From the NCBI RefSeq assembly GCF_021155765.1, contig NC_060116.1:12710001-12774000 (forward strand): DNA of 64,000 bases, given 5' to 3'. The notes under the pieces were generated by a model, which made no database searches, was not told the DNA's origin, and saw nothing but the letters and a program-made list of their open reading frames with translations. The position numbers were made by a program, and so were the translations under genes. Of the stretch, positions 1 through 13,340 are shown piece after piece; position 1 is the stretch's first letter; each line of letters opens with the position of its first letter. The stretch is from Diprion similis (taxonomy: Eukaryota > Arthropoda > Insecta > Hymenoptera > Diprionidae).

Positions 1-3000
1 ATTTATTTAGGTTATACGGGATTATTATGCTTCTACACGTTGGAGGAACGTAGAAATTCATCGTCTGATTGAAAGCGTTATTGTTGAAGCCTAGACTTTG
101 TGGAAAATTCGTCAATTATTCGGTGTATAATGGATTTGAAAGAAGAATAAGAAGAGGATGAAATAAGAAAGAATTCTAACCACTTTGCCCCGTCAAATGG
201 TGTGCAAATTAATAATGAATATTCGAGGCGTGAGGTGAGTTGAGAAAGGAGAAGAAGGAGAGAGTCGCGAGTGTGACGAAGAATGGGAAAAAAAGGGAAA
301 AGGAAAAACTTTCAATTATGAATAAGGCGGGCGGTTTCGGGGGGCGGTGGGACGCTAAGTACCTTCAGAATCGTTTAGCGTAAAACGTCTGCGGCGGTTG
401 GTCGAAATTTATTTCGTATGGTCAAATGAAAAACCGATAAGTGAAACAGACGTGAGCGGTTACTCTCGGCTACGGGCCCACTACCAACCTAGGCAATCGC
501 GTCGACGTTGCTCTGCCCACCTCCATCCCTTCCTCCCTCCCACCCCCGCATTGTACCATCGAGGTCGAGGGCTCTACGTTACCCGCTGTCAATAATAATT
601 CAAGAACCGGAAATGGCCCACGGAGTCCATGTCAGCCTCCTCCAGCGGTCCACCATCCACACCGTTGCTCGCAGCTTTTTCTGCTAACGGATCAAGCCAT
701 CATTTCCCGACCTCAGTGACTGACAACAGCGACGTTGAAGCAGCTTTCTCCCAGGCCGGCGGAAAGCTCGTTTTGAATGATTGACTCGAAGCTTCTGTAG
801 TAATTGCACAACGGAAACATTTGTGGTTAGCGGCTTATTAGTGAGAACATGCATGCAATTTTACGAGGTATGAAATCACGCCGAGTGGGAATTGCCTCGG
901 GATTTTCAGGGGACACCATTAGCGCCGCGACGCAAGCAGGCTGGACAGTTTACAACCGTCCCCGGGAATTCAATCGAGCCAAAATTTCGCGGTCTCAAAG
1001 CTCGGCGGCGTCCTTCATCAACCCTACTGTAACGGATCCTCCTCCGAAGCTAGCTACTTCAAGGTGAAAGCCCTGAGGTCCTTTGAGGTCGATGGGCTTT
1101 GTCCTTGTCGAACTGTCGCGAAGCCAGGACGAACGAAACATGAGTTTTTTCCGTATCTCGACCATGTTTTCTCCCGATCAGTGCTTTTGCACATCGGAAG
1201 CAAGCTTTCGGGAGAAATTTCAACCTCCAAGGACTCACGGGAGCATCGATCCTCGTCGATTAGGCTATCCGATGAGGGCGGAAAAAGGGAGAAAGAATTG
1301 GCCGCGTGTTTCCCTTGCCGCATCGTTGATCCCCCGATGGATACCCGAAGGGTGGCGAGGAGAGGATGAGCGGAACGTGACCCTTGCCCCGTAACCCATA
1401 CGCATACCTCGTAGCTCAGCGATATTCTTACGGGACCAAAATTCCAGACGCTTTCCCTCTCCGCTCCGGCGGCGGTGCGGCCGCCATTGTGTGACGTCTA
1501 ATTTATAGGCCGATTAATTAATACTCAACGGAATATTCGTCCTGCGCCAAGCCACGGGTTTAGACCCCGGTCTAACTCTCTCTAGGCTCGTGGGTATACG
1601 CGTTTCAAATTCTCCGGATTAGTTTCATACCGCTGAATTATAATACCCAGCAACCCACTCGACGCGCGTTTCAGCTTCGTGCGCAGGAATAACACGCGAG
1701 AAACATAATCGCGGTATGGTTTCCAAGTAAATGAAACCATCCTCTTCGACTAAACCCACCCCTCAAACTTCCTCAATTACTCAAAATGTCGACTAGACCG
1801 AAGCGATGGCTGACCTGCGCGACTGTACAGGCACATCGAACACCATGTGAACAACGTCGACAGGGGAATGGTGAGATTCAGGTGATCCCGCACGCTGCAT
1901 GCAAACACTTGTGTGTACTCAGTGCGAGACTCGGTGTAGCTGTTGTACGGGAGTGAAATGGGGATCGTCAAATGGGCAGACGACCAGGGAGGGTAACGGC
2001 TAATCTACCTCAGCACGGAGTCTAATCCATTCATTGGTCCGGGTGATGGGTGGTGGATTTGGCATAGGGGTATACGCCTGGTTAGCAGAGGGTCAAGGGA
2101 TGCAATTGTGTACTTGGACACCTCGGGCTACAGAGTGTTTCACAACGAGCGACGGATGGTCGAGGGTCTTGGACATACGTCAGGGTTATACCAGCAGAAA
2201 CCAGTGAGAGTGAAAAACGTTAAAAAAAAGCATCCATCGACTGCTCAATGTATTTCATAGATTATCAATGGTTATGTAAAATTATGATGGTCAATTATCA
2301 GCTCAGTCCATCATTTTAAGCGTTATTGGGCGTTCTACCGGTTGCCCAAGCATGGGTTTCAATAGAACTTTGGTATTCCTGTCTCGCTTGGGAAACATCT
2401 TTAATCATGAGAGTTGAATGCTGCTCGCATTAACTCGGCAAACGTTTCACAGTAGTCTTGAGTCAAAGTGGCGGTCCCGACTATTTACCGCCTTGGCATC
2501 CGCGTCGCCAGTTTACGAGAAGTTCGCCTTGTGCTCAAAGGCTTCTGGCACATCTCTAAGGCAGTTTGATGTTAGGACTTTTCTCAATAAGAAGATTTTC
2601 ACTTGACGATTCACAACGCCGTGCTGCACCTGCTCATATCATTACTTTCTCGTCCATCAGCTGCAGCGTGGATGGGACGCTACTCAATCAATAAGCATCG
2701 AGATTGAAACGAGCCTGGAAAATGTCCGTTTCTCGCTTCTCAATCAACCCAAAGAGACGAGGACAAAACGAGGCGAAACGCCTGATGCTCGTTAGGCTAT
2801 CTCGGGCGGTGATGGCGCCGTTCCGAGCCCAACGGTCTTCTTAATTACTCTTTACACGTACCCGGCATCCGTCCGACAGTGGCCACGTGCACCTAATGTT
2901 GCAATTACATTGCGGAACACCGTATATGCATGTTTATATATGCGCCTCAATGTGGGGCTTACATTAGGTAGCGGGCGAGTCGATTTGGGTCAAATTCGGA

Positions 3001-4800
3001 CGCGAAACACGGTTCGGCTATCGCTAGGTGCAGCGGTTGCCAGCCCTTGAAATGTTGCAGTTTTTCCTAAATTTAGAACGCTGTCTGATCGATCATCGAG
3101 CGCGCTCGGTTAATTTAATGATTCTACAAGTGATTTACGAAATATAGAAGATGTACTGAACGCGTATCTTTTATACACTTAGAATGTTCCTCTTCAGTCA
3201 ATTATCGGGAATAACTAAATTACTGAGTGTATATATGTATGTATATATAAAGGGTTAGATCACCCCTTTTGTTCCCCCACTCTGATGATCTAGTTTTCAT
3301 CATGGGTAAAAGATGCATTATAATAAAATGCTAATAAAATCATTTTTCACATCTTCTGATTTCTGCCTGTTTTGGTCACTTCTATTTAATTCCGTAAAGC
3401 CAAGTTCGTTACAATATAAACAGCCAAAGATGCCGCGTGTAATCGGGAGAGTATATAAACAATCCATAATAGAAGGTCTATTCTGTTATCAAATACCGAT
3501 CGTGACTCGGCGTTATTTAATCCCTTCGACATCCGCTGTACCCTAATCCGAAAATAAATTCCGGTTGGATATCAGCGTGAAAGTGATTTTCAGTTAATTA
3601 TCAGGGGTTGCAGGGTGGAAGCGCGAGTTCAATGTGTATTCACGAAAAATTCTCATCGTCTCTCGCTCGTTCCAAAATTATGCTTATACATTATTATTAG
3701 CTCGTTGTTAGTTGTTTAATCGACATGATCGCCATTCGAGCTCGCTAGGAGAAACGCAGCCATGCACGGTAGTTCCTTTAGGCATAGACACACACATGTA
3801 ACAACACACACAGAGATCATTAACCAGCAGCATCGCGTCGCCGCGAAACATGGCGGAGATAGATGACACTGTCAACGACAGCGGGTGGCAAGTGTCATCC
3901 AGGCGTTGTGCACCAGACACGAAATAATTCATCCCAAAATCGAGGGTGCATCAGCCCGATAACGTCACGTCCATCTGGCCGAGGTACAGCAATCAGTGTA
4001 CACTTTTTCAGCCCTTCAATCACCCGTCGATCTCCCGATTTTCCGAGAGGATTCACCTCGGGTATCGCACCTCAGCTTCGCACTCTCGACAAAATCTCTC
4101 CTCCGTTTAGGGAGGAAAGCACAGCTTTCAATTCGAGTCGAGTCGTTATACTCGTGCTAACGTCGCCGGTATATTGAATATACCGGGCCGTTTTCAACCC
4201 CCTTACGCTTCGACAAAATGAATTATATATACGGGAGGTTTTGATAGGCCGTACAGACTCCGCGTGTAAATCATTCGCAGGCCTGCTGCAGGGAGGACAA
4301 CCGTGGTGAACACTTCTCGCCATTTTCACTGCCCTGACTAATCGTTTCGTCGTTGGAACGGAGTAATGCACCCTGTAGATATATGCCGTTCCTCAATGGG
4401 TGTCTGTTTCAACTCGTAATAATATTATTAATTATAGTGGATTTTCCAGATTGTCTTTCCCGGGAAAACTCAGTGATGAGAATTTTTAAAACATTTTAAG
4501 TCTCGCGTTATTATGATGTGCAGACGGTGGTCGAGACAAGAACCATTCGCTTTTCATACGGGTGACTTTTCATGTAGATTTTGTTAAATAATCTGTGAGT
4601 TGACGTCTCGTTACTTGGGAACTTCGTTCTCTTTCTACCGACTTGGCGAGTTTTCTGAGGGACTGGTTTTACCCTCCGTAATAATATTCGCAATTATACT
4701 TGAAACAAAGTTTTCCGAGATCATTACAATTCCCTTATTTCCGCCGCGTCTGTAGTCAAGCTTGCGCTTTCTTTCTCTCTTTCACTCAGTGACTAACTCG
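1..4800. other. No gene recognised
   Basis: Short open frames on both strands, none with a conserved domain, convincing splice pattern or signal sequence. Minor items: TA-rich run with TATGTATG units at about 3230-3250, and a perfect hairpin (arms CCGGTATATT, 1-nt loop) at 4166-4186. Nothing supports an RNA gene. Confidence 0.5.
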
Positions 4801-6840
4801 AGACGGCGTTAATGTGACAAACAAATCGCGTGGGGCTGGGGAAAATTAATGAAAATGCGAATTCATGCACTTGCGGAATCCACGAGGCGAGAAATACTGT
4901 GAAAGAAGGGCAAGAATGCGCTGTGTAAAAACGTCGGTAAATCGCGTGTGTGTCTCGCGTTATTTTGGCAATTTGAGAAACAGGCGTCGAAAGAAATTTT
5001 GCACGGTTTGTTTCGGGCGAAAGAAAGGCGTTGAGAAAAGGGAAAATATGACGGGCAGGACAGGAGGAAGAATAAGACACGTTAGTTTTGACGAGGGGAA
5101 ATTTGTCCGTTTTCACCCGTGCGGAGCGCGGAGCGTTTGGCGTTGAATTAGGAAGACAAAGAAGAAGAAGACGAAGAAGAAGAAGCAAAAAAGAAGAAGA
5201 AAAAGAAGCTGAAGAATAAGTCGCGAAACAAACAGGGGCCAATAAGAAAAAATTAAGGAAAAATAGCGGGTTTACGATTCAGAGGAGCTTTAGCTCCTCG
5301 TCGAGGCTGAAATCGAATCGCGTGATCCGCGCCGCGACGTGGATCCCTGAAAATAGTTACGTCTAACAAAGCCCTCGAATCCTTATCCGTATCTCCGAAG
5401 GGAAATTCCCGAGCCAGTCGGTTCGCTGAGACCGCCGTGCAGGCAGAGAGCCTGGACATTTTCCAAGATCCGAGATCCTGTCACCGCGAGTTTGTACCGC
5501 AGGAACTCCTTAACGCCGAGACATTTCTCATCCCGTCACTACACACGCCCGGCCTCGTACTCGAGGGTGCTGTACCGAAAGAATTGTAGATCTACACCAC
5601 ACGTGCCCCATTCTCTCAGTCTCTGCACCCGCCGTAAGAGGCTTCGATCCTTCGGGAAAATCACACCGAGACGCGAATTCCTGGGCTCGTGAAATTTTCG
5701 TCAACAATCCAATCAGGATATATCAATTTTTTCGAGAATTATTAAGAACAAGGGATGAGGAAACTGGAAAGGATTAGCAAATTTAACGGCACGGACTATT
5801 TGTCCTTGCGCTGAGTCCTGAACTCGATGAGATCGAGAGCTGCGGCGGCGGTTTACAGTCCCCGTAAACCACGAGATCTACGAGGAGGTTTATGCCGTTC
5901 GCGTTTCCTCCTCCATGGAGCTAATGCGGCGATAAACATGCATCTGCGTAAAACCGATTTTGTTCTTGGTGCTCCGGAGGAGCGTGTGCATGGCTTTAAC
6001 CCGGAAGCACGCACCACGCGGGATGTTTTAGGGTGCGAGGGGGGAGAGAGAGGCGATCGAACAGCGGGAAAGGGCAAAAAGCGCAGGACCAGGGACAAAG
6101 GAGGCGAGCTTTTCGCCAGATTCGCTTCGGGTCACGTGGATTTGATTGATAACAGGAGGTGGGTGGACGCCCCCGTTCGATTCAATCTATCCGAGTCGCG
6201 GAAGTCATCGAAGAAATCCGAGGATTTCCGACCGTGAAGACCGCCGGGATCGGATTCTACGACCGATTTCCTACCCCATTAGGCGACGAATGAAAACTCA
6301 CCCCCGAACTTCTCTTTCTTCTACTTCTTCTTCTTCTTCTTCTTCTTCTCAGCTTCTTATTTCAACGACCACGTCGTCAGAGAACCCCTTAGACTCGACG
6401 GGCTTCGTCGGCCTGCACTCGACAACCGTGTAATTTCTAGTATTGTTTTTGCTTCCCTTTTTTCGAAAATTCAACCCCCGTCCCATCATCGGCAAGAAGC
6501 CTTCCGACGGATGTGAAACGCTGTATGGATTTAAGAAACACGAATCTTCGCGAAGACGGTCGGATGCTCGGAATAATTTCACTCAAACTCACTGCGAGGC
6601 ATTAATTTCAGATTCTATTTCACGGGATTTTGAGCGAGTGTTAGGATGAATTTAAGGGGGAAATGTGGACAGCATTTGTGTCCATTCACTTGACCACAGG
6701 TGTGAACAAGTCCGCTGGTCTCTTGCCAAAATTTCAATCGCGCTGCACGCGTTACCGGCAATCCGAGTCTCACAAACGAACCATTCTTCTCGACGAGACA
6801 CGCCACACTTGAATATTTGGCTTTTCATTGATTACGTGAA
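4801..6840. other. CpG-richer spacer with purine and pyrimidine microsatellites; no gene recognised
   Basis: Overlapping frames of 60-150 codons occur on both strands, as expected when GC content rises; none looks conserved. Contents: a GAA-rich tract at about 5150-5220, an 8-bp-arm hairpin GAGGAGCT-TT-AGCTCCTC at 5282-5299 and a TTC/TCT tract at about 6313-6350. The open frame at 4793-5242 minus is low-complexity and includes the GAA tract. Confidence 0.5.
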
Positions 6841-7764
6841 TTTAATTTTGGATTAAAATGTCAATCAGCTTATTTTAACCATTTTATTTATCGTGTAATT
6901 ATGAGTGAGATTTGCGCACGCGTTCGATTAGTATTAGGAATGAAAAATGCATGGAATATTTATTCGAGTAAAAATGTCTTCAAGTAAACAAACATTACGT
7001 AGAAAGGCGTAAAAGTACAACTGCAGAAGGTAATCGAGTTAAATCAATTTAGAAATATCTTTTTGATCCAGAAAAAAAATTTCTAACGGCGAATCTCAAT
7101 TGCAATCATTTTGTTGTTAACAACGTCAGAGAAAATATGTTATTAGATTATTTTTCTAACCAGAAATATACACAGTTCGTCCAGTTTTATTCAAAAGCAG
7201 CTCCATTAGTTTTATTATATTATAGAAATCTTATTATTCCATCAGAGTCGATAAATTTAATGAATTTTATTCGTGAGGTGAAGAAATTCATTTAAGGAAA
7301 AAGTAAACAATTTTTCAATAGAATCACTCAAAATATACAAATTTTTTTGATAGTTATTATCGAGATGATAATTCAATAATTCGGTACGCAGTAAATAAAT
7401 TTTCCCCCCATATTTCCGGTCGTCCAAAATCTTCTTGATAGTTTATTAACGCGTGGAATCGAAGCGTGAGCCAAAGCATCACGTGTCATTGCTGCTGTGT
7501 CCCTCAGAACTGTGGACCACAGATGCCCTCTCCTAACTTCCTTAAGATGACGAAAGACCGGCGTAGCGATAATAAGAATATGTTTACATGTGAAAGGCTT
7601 GAGAAGCGGAGAAAGAATTTCCGGTCTATTCCTCGTCACTGGTTAACGCGAAATGTGCACGAGTCGTAATACGTAAGAGTCAATCCTTTTAGCGAGACGG
7701 CGGCGTATTTTTACGGGAAAAAAACAGGGTGGAAAAGATATGGAAGAAGGAAAAAAGGGTACGA

Positions 7765-7796
<32 letters not shown>

Positions 7797-10700
7797 GACG
7801 ATAAGAAAAAACAAAATGTAAAAAACAAAGAACCGAGGAAAATATCGCACGCGACCCCGGCTCGCTATCCCCGCGCAAAGTAACAACTTTTGTGTTTTAA
7901 TGGCTAGAGAAGGCCGGGTAGGCGATGAAACCGAGTCCGAGGCAGCAGCCGGTACTTACGCAAATTGCCAGAGATGCTCCGACTTCGATATTTCGACCAC
8001 TCTTGCCGACTGGAATTACACGCCTTCCCAGCAAAGCCTGGAGGTACGCGATTCCGCCAAACTCCGGAAGTTGTATCACGGAAACGAGGAAAGAGTCTCT
8101 TCAGTTTGAATGCGGCATCAACGTGAGTTCAAAATCATGTTTTCAGCCTTTTTCCTCGCGGATGAAAACCTCCGGCATATTTTTCCTACCGTAGGTAAAT
8201 TTCGTTGCACGAAGAAAGTTTTTTTTCTTTTTTTTTCCACCTATTATCGCGGCCAAAATCTACCTGCACACATTCGTAACCAACTGACTTGAAAATATGT
8301 GAAATTGACTGAAATTTCTGTCCAACTTTGCGGCGGTTGTTCACTCGTCCAGAAATTTTCTACGGAAATTGTTCGAGCTCGTTTCTTCGTCTACTTGTTG
8401 TCGTCAAGCTCACGATTTACCCGCGTTGCGGGACAAACTTAATCTTGTGAAAATTTCTGTTCGTACGCTTGGCTGGACGACTCGATGCCACGGAAAGGGT
8501 GATGGAACACCGACCTGCCGCCCCTGTCACAAACCTTAAGGGTAAAACATGCGCCCTAGTGGAAGAAGTTTCCGTTAAGGCGAAGATCATCGAAAGCGGT
8601 TGCAGAATTTCCACCTCTCCGGAAAATCAAATTTCACGACTCAATTTTTCAACGCAGTTTTTCCGGCAGCCCGGAAACGGAGAAATAACGCAAGTAGGGA
8701 GAAACTTTTAGGGTGCGTCAAACACCGCAAGAAACGGTAGACAGAATCTATTGCCCCGGGGGAATCGCTTCTTGATATTTGTCGACAGACAGAGTCGCTC
8801 AAATTGCGATTGAATATCAGACGAGAGGCGATTAGATTTAATTCATTCATAATTACGTATATATACAGAGACTCTAAATTTAAAATTCATGTAGTTTTAC
8901 TTGCCTTTTTCATAAAACAAGTAAACTTGATCTGAGATAATTTTACAACAGACATTTTATTCATACTCGAGCAGACTTTCGACTACCATAAATTGAAATC
9001 GAAAAATAACGAGTGACAAAAATTCTTATTTAAACATTATTAACCGCGTTATATGGCAACTAAATTAACACAAATTTCACGATGCACCTTGAATGTTAAC
9101 CGATACTAAACATTTTTGCCAGAAATTGATCCTGCGATATGGATGCACCCCAGTTCGTTCGCTCGACTTCAGGGGGGTTGTTAGGAATAAAGTATATCAG
9201 GTCGTCCGTATATCCAAGACACGGAAAAAGGGATCGTGACGAAGTGACAGCATCGCTCTCCCGACTCCTGCAGCTCCTCAGACTCTTTGCTTACACCTCG
9301 TAAACTTCCGGGGCGAATCCACATGCCGTTCCATAAAAGTTTAGTCTTTACTTTGTCGTCGTCGACGTCGTCGTCGTTGTCGTTGTCTATTCGATGAACG
9401 TATATCTCTGAGCTCCGAATCCCCGTCCTCGGATTCCTGATCATGCTCGTTCTTCACGCTATATCTCTACTCGGGGTTCGACCTCCCTCACACCGTAACC
9501 CCCTCCGTTTTTCTCTCGCAGAGCTTTTTGCGTGTTTGAACAGCCGAGGGGCGCTAGATTAGGCACGAATTAGGCGTACTTTTTTTCTACCCCCGCGCCA
9601 ATCGAGACTGCACCCTGTGCAGGCAGCTCGTTAAAATTTCCATTTAATTTTACTCCCTCATTCTCGGCGACGAAGCGAAAGATGAGACCAAAAAGTAGAA
9701 GAAGAACGGCTCTGAAGCTGCCGATCGGCTGGCGGAAGTGCAAATTCGGCTATTATATGCAGAATTTCTATGAGCTGTTGCATAAAAACGCGTGAAATTC
9801 AACGTGCTTTTCCACCCTCTTATCTTTCTTTTTCCTTCCCCTCAGCTTCGTCTCAGATTATCATTTTCCGAAGATAGTTTTCCCCCGATCTTCAGGGAAA
9901 CCAGAAAGAGTTATTCACCTCTTCTCTTCTCTTTGAATAAATTGTCTGCACGCTAGAATTGCTATCTCTTTTTCTCTCCTTCACCTTTCGTTCAGTTACC
10001 ATCCTTCAATTATTTCAATTCTGCTTCATCCCGTTGCAGCCCGCCCCAATATCCGTACACCATTAAAATCCTTTCGCGTTAAAGTTCGCCTGCACGAGTT
10101 TCAACCCCCCGCAATTCTCGCCTCTCGGTTTTCACCCCCGGTGCAAACTTGACGCAAAACTCGCCCCTCGATGCTGCTGCTGCTGCTGCTTCTGCTTCTG
10201 TTTCCTTTTTTTTTTTTTTTACTCACCTGCAACTGCAGGAGCAGCCCTTCGCTGCAACTTCGCAAAATACTGCGTGAACAGGGTGCAAAAATAAACGACG
10301 TCTGCAACTCTTGTTTGCTTACTTTTTTTCTCTTCTTGCACTGATGAAAAAAACCTTTCAGAGAATTACTATTGCTCGCGGTAAAACCAGGAATCAGCAT
10401 CATATGATCCTGAAGCAGAATAACCTAATTGGACTCGTTACGGTTGTATATCATTGTTTCTAAAATTTTGCGTCATTGGTATCGTTGAACAGATTAGTCG
10501 GATTAGTTTACACTCGTTATTTTCCATGTAACGTATGTTTAATTAGAGAGTAATGCAATATTTATACCAAAGCTAATATTAATCAGTGCTGGAATCCATT
10601 CTGTTAACCTTATTGATATTCATCACACTATTCACCATTTCAGAGAAAATACTGGTTACTTTCTACGCGCGAAAGGGTGTAAAAATTTTAGTACCGAAAA

Positions 10701-11558
10701 GGGAATTCCACGATACCAGACATCACCTTATCCGAGTAACAGAACCAAGTTTCTCGCGGCAGTTTCAATCCAGCAGCGTGTAACAAATGGAATAACTTTC
10801 TCCCGCTATTCTGATTAACCGACGAAAAAGGCTCGTCTGTGTGCGTTTGTATACCTGGTCCTGTTATAACGGAGCGGAGGGAGAAAAACATGAGGGGGTG
10901 GTTCTCGTTAGGAAGTAGACAGTAAGTGCTGCGGGGAGTGGGGCGCAATAAAGAGGGGGAGAAAACTGACCCGCGAACCAATCGGACTTTTCTCGAGTTC
11001 CAATAACGTCCCGGCATCCGGTCCACAGCCGTCTGCGGGTTTTAATTATTTTTATTGTGCTTTTTGTCGATACGTGAATGCGGCTTTCGGAGGGGAGGAT
11101 AGAGAATTATTATTTATGTCCCTACTGCTTTTCCCTTCTTCTCTGCAGCGCTAGCAGCACCAGCAGCAGCAGAGTTTCGAGGTCAGGTTATATTTCGCGA
11201 GATTAATATCTCATTAACCACCGGCCAACGGTCAGCTGCTTGTGAAAGCTCTGGAGCGCTGCGAGTGAAAACCAGGGTGGGTATATAAATTATCAACGAT
11301 CGGTTGGTTTTACGGGAAACGAACAAGAAAAAAAAAGAAAGAAAGAAAATAAATAAACTACATTCCCTTGCACCATCGCCATCCGTGAAAAGTGCCCGTT
11401 AATTGTTGATAAACAAAATTATCCGCGAGGGTGACGAGCCACCGACAGCATCCCGATGCCCACGTCCAAGCCCAACGTCCTCCTCTGGTCCACTCATTTA
11501 TCATCATACGGTGTAACCTCGTTTCAAGGGCGTAATTAATTTTGGTCAGTTTAATTAA

Positions 11559-11607
<49 letters not shown>

Positions 11608-12708
11608 CTCGTGCAATTTCTACCACCACACCAAACTCCCGGGACCGATCCTTTGCGCCCGGCGATAACAATTCAATCAAAATCTTCATTAAATGTTCCT
11701 CATTATTAACAGCGTTGATTGTTTTATGCATTTTGGAAATTCGAGCAGTTTGCACCATCAATTTAACTACGCCTTCATGTTATTTCTAAATTTTTGGTAA
11801 CACACAATATTTAGGATGTATTTTAGGCACGTAGTCTGAACAAACCTGTCCAATGAGATGTACGAAAATATTAATCGAGTTGAATCATATTAAAAAAATA
11901 TGTTTTCTCAATGTAGAAAAAAATTGAATAGCCACCAGAAATCAACAAAATATAAGTTAACGAATATTTGATTTAAGTAGTTTGCTGAAACGTTGGTTCA
12001 AGATTGGAATATGAGCTCTCCGCATCCGTAAATACTAGACAAAAAATAATATTATGGCAATCGAAAATCATACGATGTAAAATAAGTTATAAATATTCTA
12101 AACTCACGAAGACCTGCCTAGAATTTTTTTCTGTCTAGGGTTTATCATTGATAATTATTAAAAAAATCAAGAAAGTATTTTTCATATAAAATCTGACTTA
12201 GTAATCATTTAACTTCGTTTTCCCATTTCAAGTCTGAATCTGGTAATGATTTTGTCTCAAAAGTTTTCAAGTCAGCAACAAGTCAGACACGTTAAGCTAA
12301 CTCGGCTGCATCTCTACGCGTCGAGGCTGATCGACACGTGAGTTATAAAGTCGATGAAATTATTTAAAGAAAAGCTTATTGCACCGGAGTTTCGAACGAG
12401 AAGCTGAAGGCGAAAACAGCTGTGAGATTATGTTTCACTCGTCGATCACTCTCCGTCGACGTGTAGATGTATTCAAGGTGGTGGTAGTTGGCAGGCGCAC
12501 AGTGAAAATTTGAAATTCCATCAGAGCTCTGCCGTTCGACGACGACTGACGTCGAGTACCAAGTTTGGGTGTTAGGTGTTACTAAAGACTTACCCGATTA
12601 GTTCCGCAACTTCCACTTTCCCGTTAGGTATATGCGCCAAAGTCTCAACGGCGTTAACAAACTGACACAGTGTCGCGTCAAAGCTTACGACGATCGTTTT
12701 GCAAAACG
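6841..12708. other. AT-rich spacer with simple repeats; no gene recognised
   Basis: Contents: 23-nt A run at 7774-7796, GTC-type repeat at about 9355-9387, CTG repeat at about 10171-10200 followed by a T run at 10206-10220, and a pure CT tract of about 21 units at 11562-11604. 6841-7380 is strongly AT-rich. I saw no exon with conserved protein sequence. Confidence 0.5.
11562..11604. repeat. CT microsatellite
   Basis: Uninterrupted CT dinucleotide tract of about 21 units. Likely length-polymorphic. Confidence 0.95.
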
Positions 12709-13340
12709 TATATATTATATATATATATTTAGGGTGGCGCAAAAAAACGGACTTTTTTTTTTGAGTCTTGTGTGACAAAATTTTAGTTTTTGATGTTTTA
12801 AGAGCCGACTCCAAAGGACAGCTGAAAAAAAAAATTTTAAGAGGTCACTCCAAATTTTTTTAAATGTCAAAAATCGTCAAAAAATTAAATGGAAAAAAAC
12901 TATATTTTCAGTATTTTGTTTGATTTTTAATTCATGTCGTGGTGTATTGTTATCAATTCTTTCTTACTAAATTAAAGAAAAAAAATTTATGAAATTTTAA
13001 TATGAATATTAAAAGGTCGCTCGAAAAGATCTAAAGAAATGCACCAAAAAATTGAAAATAAATTATGAGCGACCTTTAAAAATTCAAATTTTGAACTGAA
13101 ACTTTCGGAAACTTATTTTTTTTTTGTCTATAAAATTATACCGTAACGAGAAAAAAATTAAAAAAAAAAAAATAATCGATTCTTGACGATTTCTGACGTT
13201 TTAAAAAATGTGAAGCGACCTCTTGAATTTTTTTTTTTTTGAACTCTGCTTTGGAGTGGGCTCTTAAAACATCAAAAACTAACATTTTGTCACACGAGAC
13301 TCAAAAAAAATAATATTTATATATATTATATATAATATTT
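12709..13340. mobile_element. Long fold-back element / MITE with about 190-bp terminal inverted repeats
   Basis: The left arm (about 12709-12895) is matched by the reverse complement of the right arm (about 13150-13340). Shared blocks include GAGTCTTGTGTGACAAAAT (left, 12763) against GAGTCTCGTGTGACAAAAT (right, complemented), then TAGTTTTTGATGTTTTAAGAG, CACTCCAAA, AAGAGGTC and AAATCGTCAA. The symmetry continues inward: AAAGGTCGCTCG near 13013 pairs with GAGCGACCTTT near 13067, so the whole 0.6 kb can fold back on itself. Both outer ends lie in TA-rich runs, which hide any target duplication. There is no ORF, so it would depend on a transposase elsewhere. The family is unknown to me. Confidence 0.8.

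Noticed and set aside
4793..5242. 149-codon minus-strand open frame
   Set aside because: Low-complexity Ser/Leu-rich sequence produced by the GAA/CTT tract; no conserved segments.
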